Notes: generated by a model not told the origin, from the letters alone. Shown: positions 44,399-57,518, counted from the first letter of the stretch. The stretch: DNA of 64,000 nt from Phaeosaccion multiseriatum (GCA_965112735.1 OZ218958.1:558001-622000), one strand, 5' to 3'. A program made the numbers and translations.

Positions 44399-45345
44399 CT
44401 CTTCTGTCAAGGTGAAAGAGGACAGGGGGAGTGAGGCAAAGGAAAAGATAAGGAAGACGCGTGAGGGTGCCACGAGCAGATGCGAAAGGTCCGGGGGGAG
44501 GCGGCGTTCCGCTCGATAGAGAAGGCAGCTCCGCTTGGGACTAGTCGAGATTCGAGCGACTTGAAATCTTGTGGAGAGAGATAGAGAGCAGAGGCATAGG
44601 GCCGCGCGATGGAGAGAGGGATGGGCGAAGGGAGGATGCTCAAGTCGGAGATACAGACGGAGAGAGAAACAGTATGAGGCGGAAAGGCCAGAGCCTCCCT
44701 TCACTAGAGCCACCTCCCGCGGTCTGGACCAGTCGAGATTCGAGCGACTGGAGGCCTAGCTACTTCGGTTGGGGGATGCTGGGGGAAGAGGGCGATATGA
44801 CAGGGACAAAGTCAGGGCGAGAGAGTCGGTACATCGTCCGTGATTGGCGGAAGGGAGGGGCGGGGCGTGAAGGGGAACATCGAAGCGGGCTGTACACCCC
44901 CTCAAATACTTGCTAGTCTACCCTTTCGCGGCGGCGGCTTACCTTTACCTTTCCTTTGCGTGCGATGGACGTGCTTTTAGACTCACAAGTGAACAGAGGG
45001 GAAAAGCGGTGTTGAAGATGCGAACCTTTTTTTCGGACATTCTATTTCAGACTTTTAGAACTACGGTTGCTGTGGAAGGAGCTGGATGTACAAGAAGGAG
45101 GCGGAGACGGCACAGATCCTAGCGGCTTCCTGCCGAAGTACGTGGTCAATACGGAAGGGAGGGAGGTGTAGATTGTGGGGTGTTTTTGGATTCGTGTGCC
45201 TCTCTCCGTCCATGCCGCTCCTCTCTATCCATGTATCTCTCGCCCTCTCTCCCTCCCTCTCCTTATGTCATCATGCTACATGTCCATTGTCCATGTCACA
45301 CTTGGCGGCAACTGTACACACATGCGGCTCACATGATGACCACAG
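44399..45345. other. Divergent intergenic region
   Basis: This region holds two copies of an AGTCGAGATTCGAGCGACT-type inverted repeat (44537-44562 and 44725-44751). From about 45072 it holds the left part of the segment duplicated at 55811. The duplicated part contains coding-like sequence in copy 2 (WKELGMNKKEAETAQIL), but I could not assign it. Confidence 0.5.
44537..44751. repeat. Paired AGTCG-AGATTCGAG-CGACT inverted-repeat motif
   Basis: AGTCGAGATTCGAGCGACT occurs at about 44540 and 44731, some 190 bp apart. Each copy is an inverted repeat (AGTCG/CGACT) around AGATTCGAG. Both lie just upstream of the minus-strand unknown gene, so they could be regulatory sites or ends of a small element. 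Confidence 0.5.
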
Positions 45346-47287
<1,942 letters not shown>

Positions 47288-47539
47288 GTATGTTCATGTT
47301 GTCTCATGCCATCTTACATCACCTTATCTTGCTGTGGAGCGGCGGTGTGGCATCCCTTGTAGTGGGTGGGGAGCGGGTGGGAGGCGCGGGTGGAAAGAGT
47401 GGTGACAGGCGGGCCGGCCCCGCATCCATTGGGTCTGTCGCTTCTCTTTTTCTTCTTCTTCTTTGTAGGATGAGAGATGCTGACCTATCGCTCTCCCCTC
47501 CTCTCCACCTCGACTCCTCTCCACCTCCACCCCCTCCCT

Positions 47540-47836
47540 CACCCCCACTCCACGGGGTGTCAAGACAGAGGGGTGAGGGGTGTCAGGACAGACGGGTGAG
47601 GGGTGTCAGGACAGAGGGCCGCTGCCAAAGGCGGTTACATTCTGCTAATACGTGGATGCCATGTAGGAATTCACCTCAAATGTGTTGTTCGATCTCTCAT
47701 GGTCTCTCGTCTCTCCCTTTCTCTGTCTCTCTCTTCCTCTCTCGCGTTCGCGCTCTCTCTCTCCATCCTCTCTTCGTCGTGCGCTCTCTCTCTCGCTCTC
47801 CCACCGTCTATTTGACCGAATCACCAACTGCTGCAG
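47540..47836. other. Junction between MerA-like copy 1 and AIP1 fragment
   Basis: Similarity to copy 2 stops at about 47551 (CCCCACTCCAC shared, then GGGGTGTC). Next comes a short tandem GGGGTGTCAGGACAGA-type repeat (three imperfect copies, 47553-47618), a TCTC-rich stretch, and the dispersed word that forms the AIP1 acceptor. No coding sequence for the missing C-terminus of one gene or N-terminus of the other is seen. Confidence 0.65.
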
Positions 47837-48136
47837 GTCTTCGCTGGCCCTCCCTTCAAACTTGACCACAGCAACAACGCCGAGCACAGCAACTTTGTCA
47901 ACTGCCTCCGGTACAGGTGCGCGAGACGAGGGGACGGGAGAGAAGAGGGGGAGAGAGAGAGGGGGGGTGGAGAGAGAAGAGAAGAGAGAGAGGCTGAAGT
48001 CTCCTTGAACATTCTGCGCCTTTTGACCTCTGAGAAGTTGAGTTTCAGGTGTTTGTCTTCACCAACTGCGGTCGATCTTCACACGCCAGTCCCTCCAGTC
48101 GTGCGTCTCCTGACGGTGTGATTGCTGCTGTATCAC

Positions 48137-48168
<32 letters not shown>

Positions 48169-48635
48169 TCTGCTACTGCTACTGCTGCGGTGTCACCACC
48201 TGCTGCTGTATCACCAACTGCTGCTGCTGCAGCCCGAATGGCGAGATGGCGGCGACTTGCGGCAGCGATTACAAGGTAAGAAAAGAAGAGACCAGGACAG
48301 AGAGAAGAAAGACGAGAGGAATAAGACCACAGAAAAGAGTCATCATACCTTCCCCCTAGAGAAAAGAGTCATCATACCTCCCCCCCCCCCCTGATCCCTC
48401 TGAGACAGATCTGGCTGTATGACGGAAAGACAGGGAACCCAACCAAGCAGCTGTCACCCTCTTCCTCTGGCGACGACCATACCGGTAGTGTGTACTCCCT
48501 TGCCTGGACCGCTGACTCCTGCCGCCTCGCTACGGCCTCTGCTGACAAGACAGTCAAGCTCTGGGATGTGGTGGGGGGGGGAGTGCGTCTTCACGTGGAC
48601 CTTCGGCACCCAGGTGAGTTGAGTGAGTGGTTGGG

Positions 48636-48762
48636 TGGTTGGGTGGTGGGTGAGTGAGTGAGTGAGTGAGTGAGTGGGTGAGAGTGAGTGAGTGAGTGAG
48701 AAAGAGTGCGTGAGTGAGAGTGAGTGAGTGAGTGAGAGTGAGTGAGTGAGTGAGAAAGAGTT
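48636..48762. repeat. (GTGA)n tract in AIP1 intron
   Basis: GTGA/GAGT tetranucleotides right after the donor at 48614. Confidence 0.9.
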
Positions 48763-49729
48763 GCGTGAGTGGTTGAGCGACAAATACTTTTTCCTGCCCT
48801 GCCCTTGACCCACGCAATATTCCCTCACAGGTTGGCGACATGCAGGTGTCTGTGGCCTCTCTCAACGGCCTCGGAGGGTACGGCTTCGCCTCCGTGTCTC
48901 TGTCGGCCAACATCGATCTCCTCAAAGAAGGGGAGCCCAGCACACCCCCCTCCGCCACCGTGCAGGCACATCAAGTAAGTACGAGTACATGTAAGAGCTG
49001 GTGATACACAGAGGGAGAGAGAAAGAGGGAGGGAGAAGTGGGACACACAGACAGACGGAGGCAGGAGATTTGCATATCATTGACCTCCCCCTCCTCCTCC
49101 CCCTCTTAAGGTTTCCATCACCGCGCTTTGCCCGACGGTGGACCCTACGACGGGCTATTTCTTGTCGGGCTCCTTCGACGGGGTTGTGATTGCGTGGGAT
49201 CCTGCCTCCTTGAGAGGTTCGAGGCTCACCGCGCAGGTGCGAAGGGAGAGGAGGAAGAGGAGGAGGAGGTGGAGGAGGTGGAGGAGGTGGAGGAGGAGGT
49301 GGAAGAGGTGGAGGAGGAGGAGAGAGCAGAGAGGAGGGGGGAAGAGGAGGAGGAGGAGGAGGAGGAGGAGGAGGAGGAGGAGGAGGAGGAGGAGGAGGAG
49401 GAGGAGGAGGAGGAGGAAAAAGAAGAGCCACTTGCTATGGACTGTCCCGAGGGGTGTATTTCAACCCTCCACCCCCCCCCCCTCCCTCTCTCCCCAACCA
49501 GAGCGGCGGCTGGAGCAGCAGCAGGGCGGCGGTGTGCGGAGCAGCCCACACCAATAAAGTGTCAGGCATTGCCCTGTCCGCCGCCGGAGTGGTGTCTGTC
49601 GGGTGGGATGACATGGTCCGGGTCGGGTCTGTCTCCACGGGAGAGGGGGGCGCGTATGTGAGCTGTGCGGCCACGAACGGACAGCCTTGTGGCGTGTCGG
49701 CTAGCCCTGCCTCCAGTTTGGCGGCGGTG

Positions 49730-50155
49730 GTGAGTGGACGAAGGGAGTGGGAGGGAGAAAGGGAGGGAGGGAGGGAGGGAGGGAGGGAGGGAGGGAGGCA
49801 GGGAGGGAGGGAGGGAGGGAGGCAGGCAGGCAGGGAGGGAGGGAGGGAGGGAGGGAGGGGGGGAGGGGGGGAGGGAGAGAATGGATGAGGGAGTGAGTAG
49901 GTGATTTGGTTGAGAGAGGACGTGATTAAGTAACGTGAGGGAGTGAGTGAGAGAGTGAGTGATTGAGTGAGTGAGTGGATGAGTGGGTGAGTGGGTGAGT
50001 GAGTGAGTGAGTGAGTGATTGAGTGAGTGAGTGAGTGAGTGAGTGAGTGAGTGAGTGAGCGGGTGAGTGAGTGAGTGAGTGAGTGAGAGAGTGAGTGAGT
50101 GAGTGGATGAGTGAATGAGTGAGTGAGTGAGTGAGTGAGTGAGTGAGTGAAGGCG
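49730..50155. repeat. (GGGA)n then (GAGT)n arrays in AIP1 intron
   Basis: GGGA units at about 49756-49880, then GAGT units at 49930-50150, filling the intron 49730-50237. Confidence 0.92.
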
Positions 50156-50439
50156 TGCGAAAGGTCAGGCCCTCATTTTTGTCTCTGTCTCTCCCCTCCT
50201 CGCTTCGACCTTGCCCCCCCCCACCGCCCTGTACAAGGGCATCATGCTGTTCCGCGACTCCTCCGTGTTGTTGGGCATGGAGGTAAGCTACACCCCAACC
50301 TGCATTGCTCTCCTTGGAGAGGAGGAGGTGGCGGTGGGTAGCAGTGACAACAAGATTCACATATACTCTCTCCAGAGCGATGGTCATGACCTCACGGAGA
50401 CGAAGGTGGTGGAGGGACATCGCGGAGCTATCAAGGTTT

Positions 50440-50712
50440 GTTGGGAGGGAGGGAGGGAGGGAGGGAGGGAGGAAGGGAGGGAGGGAGGGAGGGAGGGAGG
50501 GAGGGAGGGAGAGAGGCAGGGAGAGAGGGGAGGTAGGGAGGAGGGAGGGAGGAAGGAGGGAGGCAGGGGAGGGAGGGAGGAGGGAGGGAGGGAGAGAGGG
50601 AGGGAGGGAGGGAGAGAGGGAGGGAGGGAGGGAGGGAGAGAGGGAGGGAGGGAGGGAGGGAGGGAGGTAGGGGGTGAGGGAGGGAGGGAGGGAGGTAGGT
50701 AAGGGGTGAGAG
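50440..50712. repeat. (GGGA)n array in AIP1 intron, 5' part
   Basis: GGGA-rich array right after the donor at 50436, opposite the TCC array at the 3' end of the same intron. Confidence 0.92.
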
Positions 50713-50931
50713 AGGGAGGTGGGTAGTGCTTGTCATGGTTGGGGAGCGAGCCATCCATCCATCCATCCGCTGCCGTCCATCCATCCATCCTGCGTGTTTG
50801 GATGTATCTACCCCATTTTCCCTTCCAATCTCTCTCTTCTTCCCTCTCGCTCTCCCTGCCTCCCACCCTACAGCCCTGCCTGCCTGCCTGCGTGCCTATC
50901 TGCCCTCTGCTCGACCTCTGACCTCCCTCCT

Positions 50932-51421
50932 CCTCCTCCTCCTCCTCCCTCCTCCTCCTCCTCCTCCTCCTCCTCCTCCTCCTCCTCCTCCTCCTCCTCC
51001 TCCTCCTCCTCCTCCTCCTCCTCCTCCTCCTCCTCCTCCTCCTCCTCCTCCTCCTCCTCCTCCTCCTCCTCCTCCTCCTCCTCCTCCTCCTCCTCCTCCT
51101 CCTCCTCCTCCTCCTCCTCCTCCTCCTCCTCCTCCTCCTCCTCCTCCTCCTCCTCCTCCTCCTCCTCCTCCTCCTCCTCCTCCTCCTCCTCCTCCTCCTC
51201 CTCCTCCTCCTCCTCCTCCTCCTCCTCCTCCTCCTCCTCCTCCTCCTCCTCCTCCTCCTCCTCCTCCTCCTCCTCCTCCTCCTCCTCCTCCTCCTCCTCC
51301 TCCTCCTCCTCCTCCTCCTCCTCCTCCTCCTCCTCCTCCTCCTCCTCCTCCTCCTCCTCCTCCTCCTCCTCCTCCTCCTCCTCCTCCTCCCCTTCCTCCT
51401 CCTCCTCCTCCTCCTCCTCCT

Positions 51422-51422
<1 letters not shown>
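50932..51422. repeat. (TCC)n microsatellite, about 460 bp nearly perfect
   Basis: An almost uninterrupted TCC array fills the 3' part of the last long AIP1 intron. A GGGA-rich array of about 250 bp occupies its 5' part (50440-50700). Confidence 0.95.
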
Positions 51423-51452
<30 letters not shown>

Positions 51453-51987
51453 CTCCCTTCTCTTCCTCCTCCCCTCAGGCGCTGGCCTACTCCCCCGACG
51501 GCTCGCACTTGGCCGCAGGAGACGCCGCCAGGGAGTGTGTCGTGTGGGCGCGTGGAGGCTGGGAAGCGGTGGTGCAAGGACTTTGGCAGTTTCATACGAG
51601 CACCATCCTCACCGTCGCTTGGTCTCCGAGCGGGTATGTGTGTGCGTGCATGTGTACGTGTTGTTTGGCTTTTATTTTTACATGGGACTGACTGGGGCAG
51701 AAACCTCTTTCTTTCTCTCTCTCTCTCGCTCTCTCGCTGTTTCTTTCTCTCTCGCTCTTTCTTTCTTTCTTTCTTTCGTTGTTTCTTTCTTTCGTTCTTT
51801 CTTTATTCTTTGTTTGCCTCTTTCAAATCTTTCATGTCCCATGTACGCTGCTCCCTTGGCGGTTTGCCTTACCTCCGCTGCTGCTACTGCAAGCAGCTCT
51901 TCTTGCACGGCTACTACTACCTTTCCTTGGTACTGATGCCCCTTCTTTCTCCCCCCCTCCCCTCACACACACGCACATTCACTCACA

Positions 51988-52044
<57 letters not shown>

Positions 52045-52252
52045 CCGCGAAGTGGCCACTGGCGGCCTCGACGAGAACGTGTTTGTGTGGTCCTTGGACC
52101 AGCCCCGCCGCCGCATCTACTACCCCTTCGCGAACAAGGACGGGGTGTCAGGACTACTGTGGCTCAGTGATGATGACCTCGTGTCGGCGGGAGGAGACCA
52201 CTGTCTCGCTCGATGGAACGTGGGGCAAGACAGACACAAGCTCACCCAATAG

Positions 52253-52837
52253 ATGGCAATAGATGGAGTGGAGTGGAGCGGAGAGGAGGAGTGGGGAGGG
52301 AAGTGTGTGGGAGGGGAGGGGAGGGGAGAGGAGAGGAGGGAAGGGGGGGGAGGGGAGGGAAGGGGAGAGGAGGGGAGGGGAGGGGAGGGGAGTGTGTGGG
52401 GGAGTGTAGAGTTGAGGAGCAATGCAGTCAGTGGAGCGGAGTGTTGGCTTGTAGGGGAGTGCACTGGCGAAGAGCGAAAGTGGCGAATGTTTTTGGGCTC
52501 CGTACACGTGTTGTGCGGGTGGAGTGTGTTTCGTGCAGAGTAACGTATGCAAAGCAAGACGATGACTTGGGCTCTCTGTCCCTGTCCGTCCAGACCCTTC
52601 TCGTTCTTTGCTCCTCCTCCAAGCGGCCAAAGCGGTACGAGGGTGAGGATGAGGAACCTCATCAGTGCTGCCTCTCCCCGATACCTCCCGCCCCCTCTCT
52701 CCCACGTCTCCGCCTCGGTCCGCGCCTCACTCCCGTCAGTCGTCGTCCCCTGACCCTGCCCCTGACCCTGCCCCTGACAGTGGCCTTGTTTCGTGCGTTG
52801 CATTCTCATAGAGCTGCACCTCCTCCGGGCACGTCTC
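52253..52837. other. Convergent intergenic region, AIP1 / FNIP gene 1
   Basis: Contains a GGGGA-rich tract (52315-52395) and no supported gene. Confidence 0.5.
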
Positions 52838-55291
52838 CTAGACATCGACATCGCCATCTTCATCCTCCTCCTCCTCCTCCTCCTCCTCCTCCTCCTCCTC
52901 CTCCTCCTCCTCCTCCTCCTCCTCATCATCATCATCATCATCATCATCATCGTCATCAGCATCGTCGTCGTCGTCGTTGTCGTCCTCCTCATCATCATAA
53001 ATAGTAGGGCCATGGTACTTGACCTGAAGTCCCTCGGGACGATCTGCAGGCAGAGTACATCCCCGCCCAACCGTAAGCTTCCTCAGGCCAGCAGGCAGAT
53101 TCGCCAAATGGCAAGTGTATTTCCTTCCCAACTGTAGACTCCAGAGCGAAGCAGGCAGGGCCAGAGGGAGGTTAAAGTCCCGCCCCATCTCCACCTCCTC
53201 CACACCGCAAGGAAGGACCACGTGCTGATTGAAGTGCGAGTACCGGGCAAATGTGATCTTCTTCAGCGAAGCGGGGAGATCCAGAGGGAGATTAAAGTCC
53301 CGCCCCATCACCACCTCCTCCACACAGCAAGGAAGGACCACGTGCTGATTGAACCTTGCGCCAAATGTGATCTTCTTCAACGAAGCAGGCAGGGCCAAAG
53401 GGAGGTTAAAGTCCCACCCCATTTCCACCTCCTCCACACCGCAAGGAAGGACCACGTGTTGATCGAAGCAATTGCCAAATGTGATCTTCTTCAGCGAGGC
53501 AGGTAGGGCCAGAGGGAGGTTAAAGTCACGCCCCATGTGCACCTCCTCCACACCGCAAGGAAGGACCACGTGCTGATTGAAGCATTCGCCAAATGTGATC
53601 TTCTTCAGCGAAGCGGGCAGCTCCAGAGGGAGGTTAAAGTCCCTACCCATCTCCACATCCTCCACACCGCAAGGAAGGACCACGTGCTGATTGAAGAATA
53701 CGCCAAATGTGATCTTCTTCAGCGAAGCGGGCAGCTCCAGAGGGAGGTTAAAGAAATATCCCATCACCACCTCCTCCACACCGCAAGGAAGGACCACGTG
53801 TTGATTGAACCATTCGCCAAATGTGATCTTCTTCAGCGAGGTAGGCAGGTCCAGAGGGAGGTTAAAGCCCCCCCCCATCACCACCTCCTCCACACCGCAA
53901 GGAAGGACCAAGTGCTGATTGAATTCCGAGCTCCCGCTAAATCTGATCTTCTTCAGCGAGGCAGGCAGGTCCAGAGGGAGGTTAAAGTCACACCCCATCT
54001 CCACCTCCTCCACACCGCAAGGAAGGACCACGTGTTGATTAAACCTTTCGCCAAATGTGATCTTCTTCAGCGAGGTAGGCAGCTCCAGAGGGAGGTTAAA
54101 GCCCCCCCCCATCTCCACCTCCTCCACACCGCAAGGAAGGACCACGTGTTGATTGAACCTTGCGCCAAATGTGATCTTCTTCAGCGAGGTAGGCAGCTCC
54201 AGAGGGAGGTTAAAGTCCCACCCCATCTCCACCTCCTCCACACCGCAAGGAAGGACCAAGTGCTGATTGAATTCCGAGCTCCCGCTAAATCTGATCTTCT
54301 TCAGCGAGGCAGGCAGCTCCAGAGGGAGGTTAAAGTCCCACCCCATCTCCACCTCCTCCACACCGCAAGGAAGGACCACGTGTTGATTGAACCTTGAGCC
54401 AAATGTGATCTTCTTCAGCGAGGTAGGCAGGTCCAGAGGGAGGTTAAAGCCCCCCCCCATCTCCACCTCCTCCACACCACAAGGAAGGACAAAGTGCTGA
54501 TTGAACCTCCAGCCAAATGTGATCTTCTTCAGCGAGGCAGGCAGCTCCAAAGGGAGGTTGAAGTCCCACCCCATCTGCACCTCCTCCACACCGCAAGGAA
54601 GGACCACGTGCTGATTGAACCTTTCGCCAAATGTGATCTTCTTCAGCGAAGCTGGGAGATCCAAAGGGAGATTGAAGTCCCGCCCCATCTGCACCTCCTC
54701 CACGGTTCTTGGTAACGTGATGTTACCTTGGTTGAAACGGTCCGAGAAACACACACGCTTGACCGATGCCGGCAAAACCGCCAACGCCTTCGTGACCAGA
54801 GCATCGCCAGCAGAGGTCAGATCCAGAGCATGAAAGTAGCTCCTGCTGGGGCACAGGCGCACAGCGGCAATGCCGAACGTGCGTCTCGGTTTGCCTCCCC
54901 CCAGGCCTCCCACTCCCTCTCCGCTGCCAACGGCCCCCACCTCTGCCGCTAGAGATTGTGATAAACGAGTGTGTTTCTCCTCTTCCCGCTGCTGCCACCG
55001 GAGGAGACCGAGCATATGCTGTTGGACAGGGGCGGGCACAGCGGAATTTAGCACGAGAGTGCGTGATGTCACCTCGTCGAGGGCCCGGCTGACACCCCAA
55101 AGTTCCTTGCTCCGCAGTACGGTATCGAGAACACCCCAGGCCGCTACAGTCTGGCTCCTGCTGTCCCCAGCTTGGGCTCTGCACGCAGTAGAGGGACCAG
55201 CGGCGCTCTGCTGATGGGGACTGTGAGATATCATCCTCCCCGCCTCTCCCGCCTCTCCCTGCTGCCGGCACTCCTGAGCGCGGCGTTTCAT
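52838..55291 (-). CDS. FNIP-repeat protein 1
   Basis: An intronless 817-residue protein. Residues about 1-180 form a unique N-terminal part (RRAQECRQQGEAGEAGRM, LWGVSRALDEVTSR, FGIAAVRLCPSRSYFHALDL). About 15 repeats of 38 residues (114 bp) follow, each built as SLKKITFG..FNQHVVLPCG then VEEV.MG.DFNLPL.LPA. These are FNIP-type leucine-rich repeats, abundant in Dictyostelium and some large DNA viruses of protists. Such solenoids usually bind proteins. The C-terminus ends in an acidic Asp then Glu tail of about 50 residues, coded by GAT/GAG triplet arrays, which the paralogue at 60699 lacks. The start MKRRAQEC is conserved between the paralogues. The 5' flank (55292 to about 55490) is duplicated too, so promoter and gene moved together. 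The repeat family is clear; the cellular role is unknown. Confidence 0.85.
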   Translation of the reverse strand: MKRRAQECRQQGEAGEAGRMISHSPHQQSAAGPSTACRAQAGDSRSQTVAAWGVLDTVLRSKELWGVSRALDEVTSRTLVLNSAVPAPVQQHMLGLLRWQQREEEKHTRLSQSLAAEVGAVGSGEGVGGLGGGKPRRTFGIAAVRLCPSRSYFHALDLTSAGDALVTKALAVLPASVKRVCFSDRFNQGNITLPRTVEEVQMGRDFNLPLDLPASLKKITFGERFNQHVVLPCGVEEVQMGWDFNLPLELPASLKKITFGWRFNQHFVLPCGVEEVEMGGGFNLPLDLPTSLKKITFGSRFNQHVVLPCGVEEVEMGWDFNLPLELPASLKKIRFSGSSEFNQHLVLPCGVEEVEMGWDFNLPLELPTSLKKITFGARFNQHVVLPCGVEEVEMGGGFNLPLELPTSLKKITFGERFNQHVVLPCGVEEVEMGCDFNLPLDLPASLKKIRFSGSSEFNQHLVLPCGVEEVVMGGGFNLPLDLPTSLKKITFGEWFNQHVVLPCGVEEVVMGYFFNLPLELPASLKKITFGVFFNQHVVLPCGVEDVEMGRDFNLPLELPASLKKITFGECFNQHVVLPCGVEEVHMGRDFNLPLALPASLKKITFGNCFDQHVVLPCGVEEVEMGWDFNLPLALPASLKKITFGARFNQHVVLPCCVEEVVMGRDFNLPLDLPASLKKITFARYSHFNQHVVLPCGVEEVEMGRDFNLPLALPASLWSLQLGRKYTCHLANLPAGLRKLTVGRGCTLPADRPEGLQVKYHGPTIYDDEEDDNDDDDDADDDDDDDDDDDEEEEEEEEEEEEEEEEEEEEDEDGDVDV
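52862..52985. repeat. TCC/ATC triplet array coding the acidic tail of FNIP protein 1
   Basis: (TCC)n then (ATC)n and GTC triplets. Read on the minus strand they give the Asp-rich then Glu-rich C-terminal tail. Confidence 0.85.
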
Positions 55292-56084
55292 TGCTCTTCC
55301 CTTTCGGGGGAAAGAAAAAAAGGCGGGGGCCCGGTACTGAGAGCGATGATAGCTGACAGCAGTCAGCGGCTGTAGAGGAGAAGTTGAGGTGCGGGAAGAT
55401 GGTTTAAGTCCTGCGTTTTCTCGTTCAAAGCTCCCTCACTGGATCCGTATTATCGCGAGCTTCACGAAGTAATTTTGTGATTATATTTGACACCCTTAAA
55501 GTGCCATCTATGGTTGTAAAAGTAACGCCTCAGCACCCCGTGATGATCCCGTGATCGAGGAGGGACGGCTGCAGCAGAAGCAGTAGCTGCTGAAAGGAGA
55601 GAGGAGGACGTGGAGCTAACATGTTTTAGAGCAAAAGAAGGAGCGTACAGACTTTGCCGAAGAAAGACGTGGAGCTAACATGTTTTAGAGGAAAAGAAGG
55701 AGAGTACAGACTTTGCCGAAGAAAGAGACAGGAACCTCGATGTCAACGCACTCACTCACTACGGCCAATCATGGCTTTGGCGGCGACTCCTCCTTTCAGG
55801 ATTTCAAGAAGTGGAAGGAGCTGGGGATGAACAAGAAGGAGGCGGAGACGGCACAGATCCTGTGCCCTCCCGCCGAAGTACGTGGTCAATGCGGAAGGGA
55901 GGGAGGTGCAGATTGTGGGTTTTTTGGGATTCGTGTGCCTCTCTCCGTCCATGCCGCTCCTCTCTATCTATGTATCTCTCCCTCCCTCTCCCTCCCTCTC
56001 CTTATGTCATCATGTTACATGTCCATTGTCCATGTCACACTTGGCGGCAACTGTGCACACATGCGGCCCACATGATGACCACAG
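55292..56084. other. Divergent region: FNIP gene 1 promoter side and left arm of MerA-like copy 2
   Basis: 55292 to about 55490 nearly repeats the flank at 63234-63418 and should contain the FNIP promoter. A 59-bp direct repeat follows. Sequence from 55811 matches copy 1 from 45072. An open frame at 55713-55877 (SFQDFKKWKELGMNKKEAE) ends at a good GTACGT donor, but its phase does not fit the next exon, so it is not joined here. Confidence 0.55.
55607..55724. repeat. 59-bp direct tandem repeat, two copies
   Basis: Units 55607-55665 and 55666-55724 share GGAGCTAACATGTTTTAGAG and CAGACTTTGCCGAAGAAAGA with few differences. Confidence 0.85.
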
Positions 56085-56959
56085 GAGGGGCGGAGTACGG
56101 CGTGACGGCGGAGAATGTCACTATCGACTTCGCGAAGGTCATGGAGCGCATGCGCAAGATTCGAGGTAAGAAGGCGGACAACCAACATGCATACATGTAA
56201 CGGCATAGAGGCATAGATGCAACAGGCATAGAAGCAAGGCAAGGCATGGAAGCGTAGCTCTCTCTCTTTCTCTCTCCACCCCCTTGAGCCCCTCACGTTC
56301 GTCCCTCACCACCCCCATCCACTGCCATCCCCCCCCCCCTCTCCCCTCTCTGTCAGCTGGCATCTCGCATCACGACTCTGCCGAGCGTTTCAGTAAGGAC
56401 CTCGGCATCGACGTCTTCTTGGGTAGAGGCACCTTCACAAGACCCAACACCATTGAGGTCAATGGCAAGGCCCTCAAGTTCAAGAAGGTATGCCAATAGT
56501 CAATAGGTGTATGTCACAATGGAATGGGCGGGTGGGTGGGTGCAGTATGTCAATGGTGTCGTATGTCATAGGTTGAGGGATGGCGGGTGGAGGGTGGTGG
56601 GTGGACTAGCTGGGGAGGTGGCAATCTGTGTGAGAGGGTGCGTGAGCCCGTCTTGTGGCGTACGTGTGTCCTTCGCACCACACCCTCTGTTTGCCCTCTC
56701 CTTTCGTATTCTCTCTCTCTCCTCCCCACTCCCTCCCCCCCCCCCGTAATCTTCTCCCTCCTCATACGCCTCCAACTACTCTCCCCCCAGGCGGTCGTTG
56801 GTACCGGTGGCACAGCGGCCCTCCCGCCCATCCCCGGTCTTGCCGAGGCCCCTTATCTCACCAATAACTCCGTCTTCAATCTCACCACTTTGCCCCCGAG
56901 GATGCTCGTCATTGGCGGAGGTAAGAGACAATGCATGTACATGCATGTGTACACCTCCT

Positions 56960-57073
56960 TCTGCTACTACTGCTACTGCTGCTGCTACTACTACTACTAC
57001 TACTACTACTACTCTTGCTCCTCCTTCTCTTTTTCTCCTACTACTATTACTACTACTACTCCTGCTGCTACTC

Positions 57074-57112
<39 letters not shown>

Positions 57113-57167
57113 CTACTCTACTACTACTACTACTCTAGCACTACTACTGCTACGTCTACTACTACTG

Positions 57168-57251
<84 letters not shown>

Positions 57252-57252
57252 C
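56960..57252. repeat. CTA/CTG/CTC triplet array in intron of MerA-like copy 2
   Basis: An interrupted CTA-rich array in the intron that corresponds to 46181-46582 of copy 1. The two arrays have diverged in length and interruptions since duplication. Confidence 0.85.
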
Positions 57253-57476
57253 CCCTGCTACTCCTGCTCTGCTTGACCCAAAGCGCGCGACGCTCCTGTC
57301 CAGCCTCGCCCTGCTCCCCTCCTGTTCCTGGTTGTGCCTGGGCGATGAATCATTTACCCCACCCTGACCCCAACCCACCCAACACCCCCCCAGGGCCCAT
57401 CGGTCTGGAGCTTGCCCAAGCAAAGCGCCGCTTCGGATAGGAAGCAACCGTGTTGGTGCGCTCTGACCAGGTAAGA

Positions 57477-57518
<42 letters not shown>

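Larger units (their letters stand above)
47837..52252 (+). pseudogene. 5'-truncated AIP1/WDR1 WD40 gene
   Basis: Homologue of actin-interacting protein 1 (WDR1), a WD40 protein that promotes cofilin-driven actin disassembly. Exons: 47837-47916 (FAGPPFKL..EHSNFVNCLRY), 48233-48275, 48409-48613 (IWLYDGKTG, SADKTVKLWDV), 48831-48974, 49111-49236 (FLSGSFDGVVIAWD), 49502-49729 (AAHTNKVSGIALSAAG), 50238-50435, 51479-51633 (LAYSPDGSHLAAGD) and 52045-52252 (VATGGLDENVFVWSLD), ending WNVGQDRHKLTQ. Family members have roughly 600 residues, and the first about 180 have no counterpart upstream; the sequence instead runs into the MerA-like duplication. A G9 run near 48572-48580 shifts frame: the expected CVFTWTFGTQ lies in another frame. 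The dispersed word supplies the acceptors of the first two recognisable exons. It is probably a pseudogene, unless the break and the G-run are assembly errors. Confidence 0.75.

Noticed and set aside
50384-51936. Long poly-Arg (minus) and poly-Ser/poly-Pro (plus) open frames
   Set aside because: They are translations of the (TCC)n array; such triplets have no stop in any frame. The interval is an intron of the AIP1 gene.
47837-52252. Reading the AIP1 fragment as the 3' half of a MerA-AIP1 fusion gene
   Set aside because: No in-frame splice joins the exon ending at 47287 to 47837 while keeping both families, and each partner lacks its essential end. A broken junction is simpler.
53537-54397. 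286-codon plus-strand frame antisense to FNIP gene 1 (and its equivalent at 61860-62657)
   Set aside because: It mirrors the 114-bp FNIP unit exactly; the minus frame has recognisable FNIP repeats and a shared start, so the plus frame is a shadow.
52838-54720. Regular 114-bp repeats considered as a CRISPR-like or satellite array
   Set aside because: The period is codon-based, there are no spacers, and the translation gives FNIP repeats.
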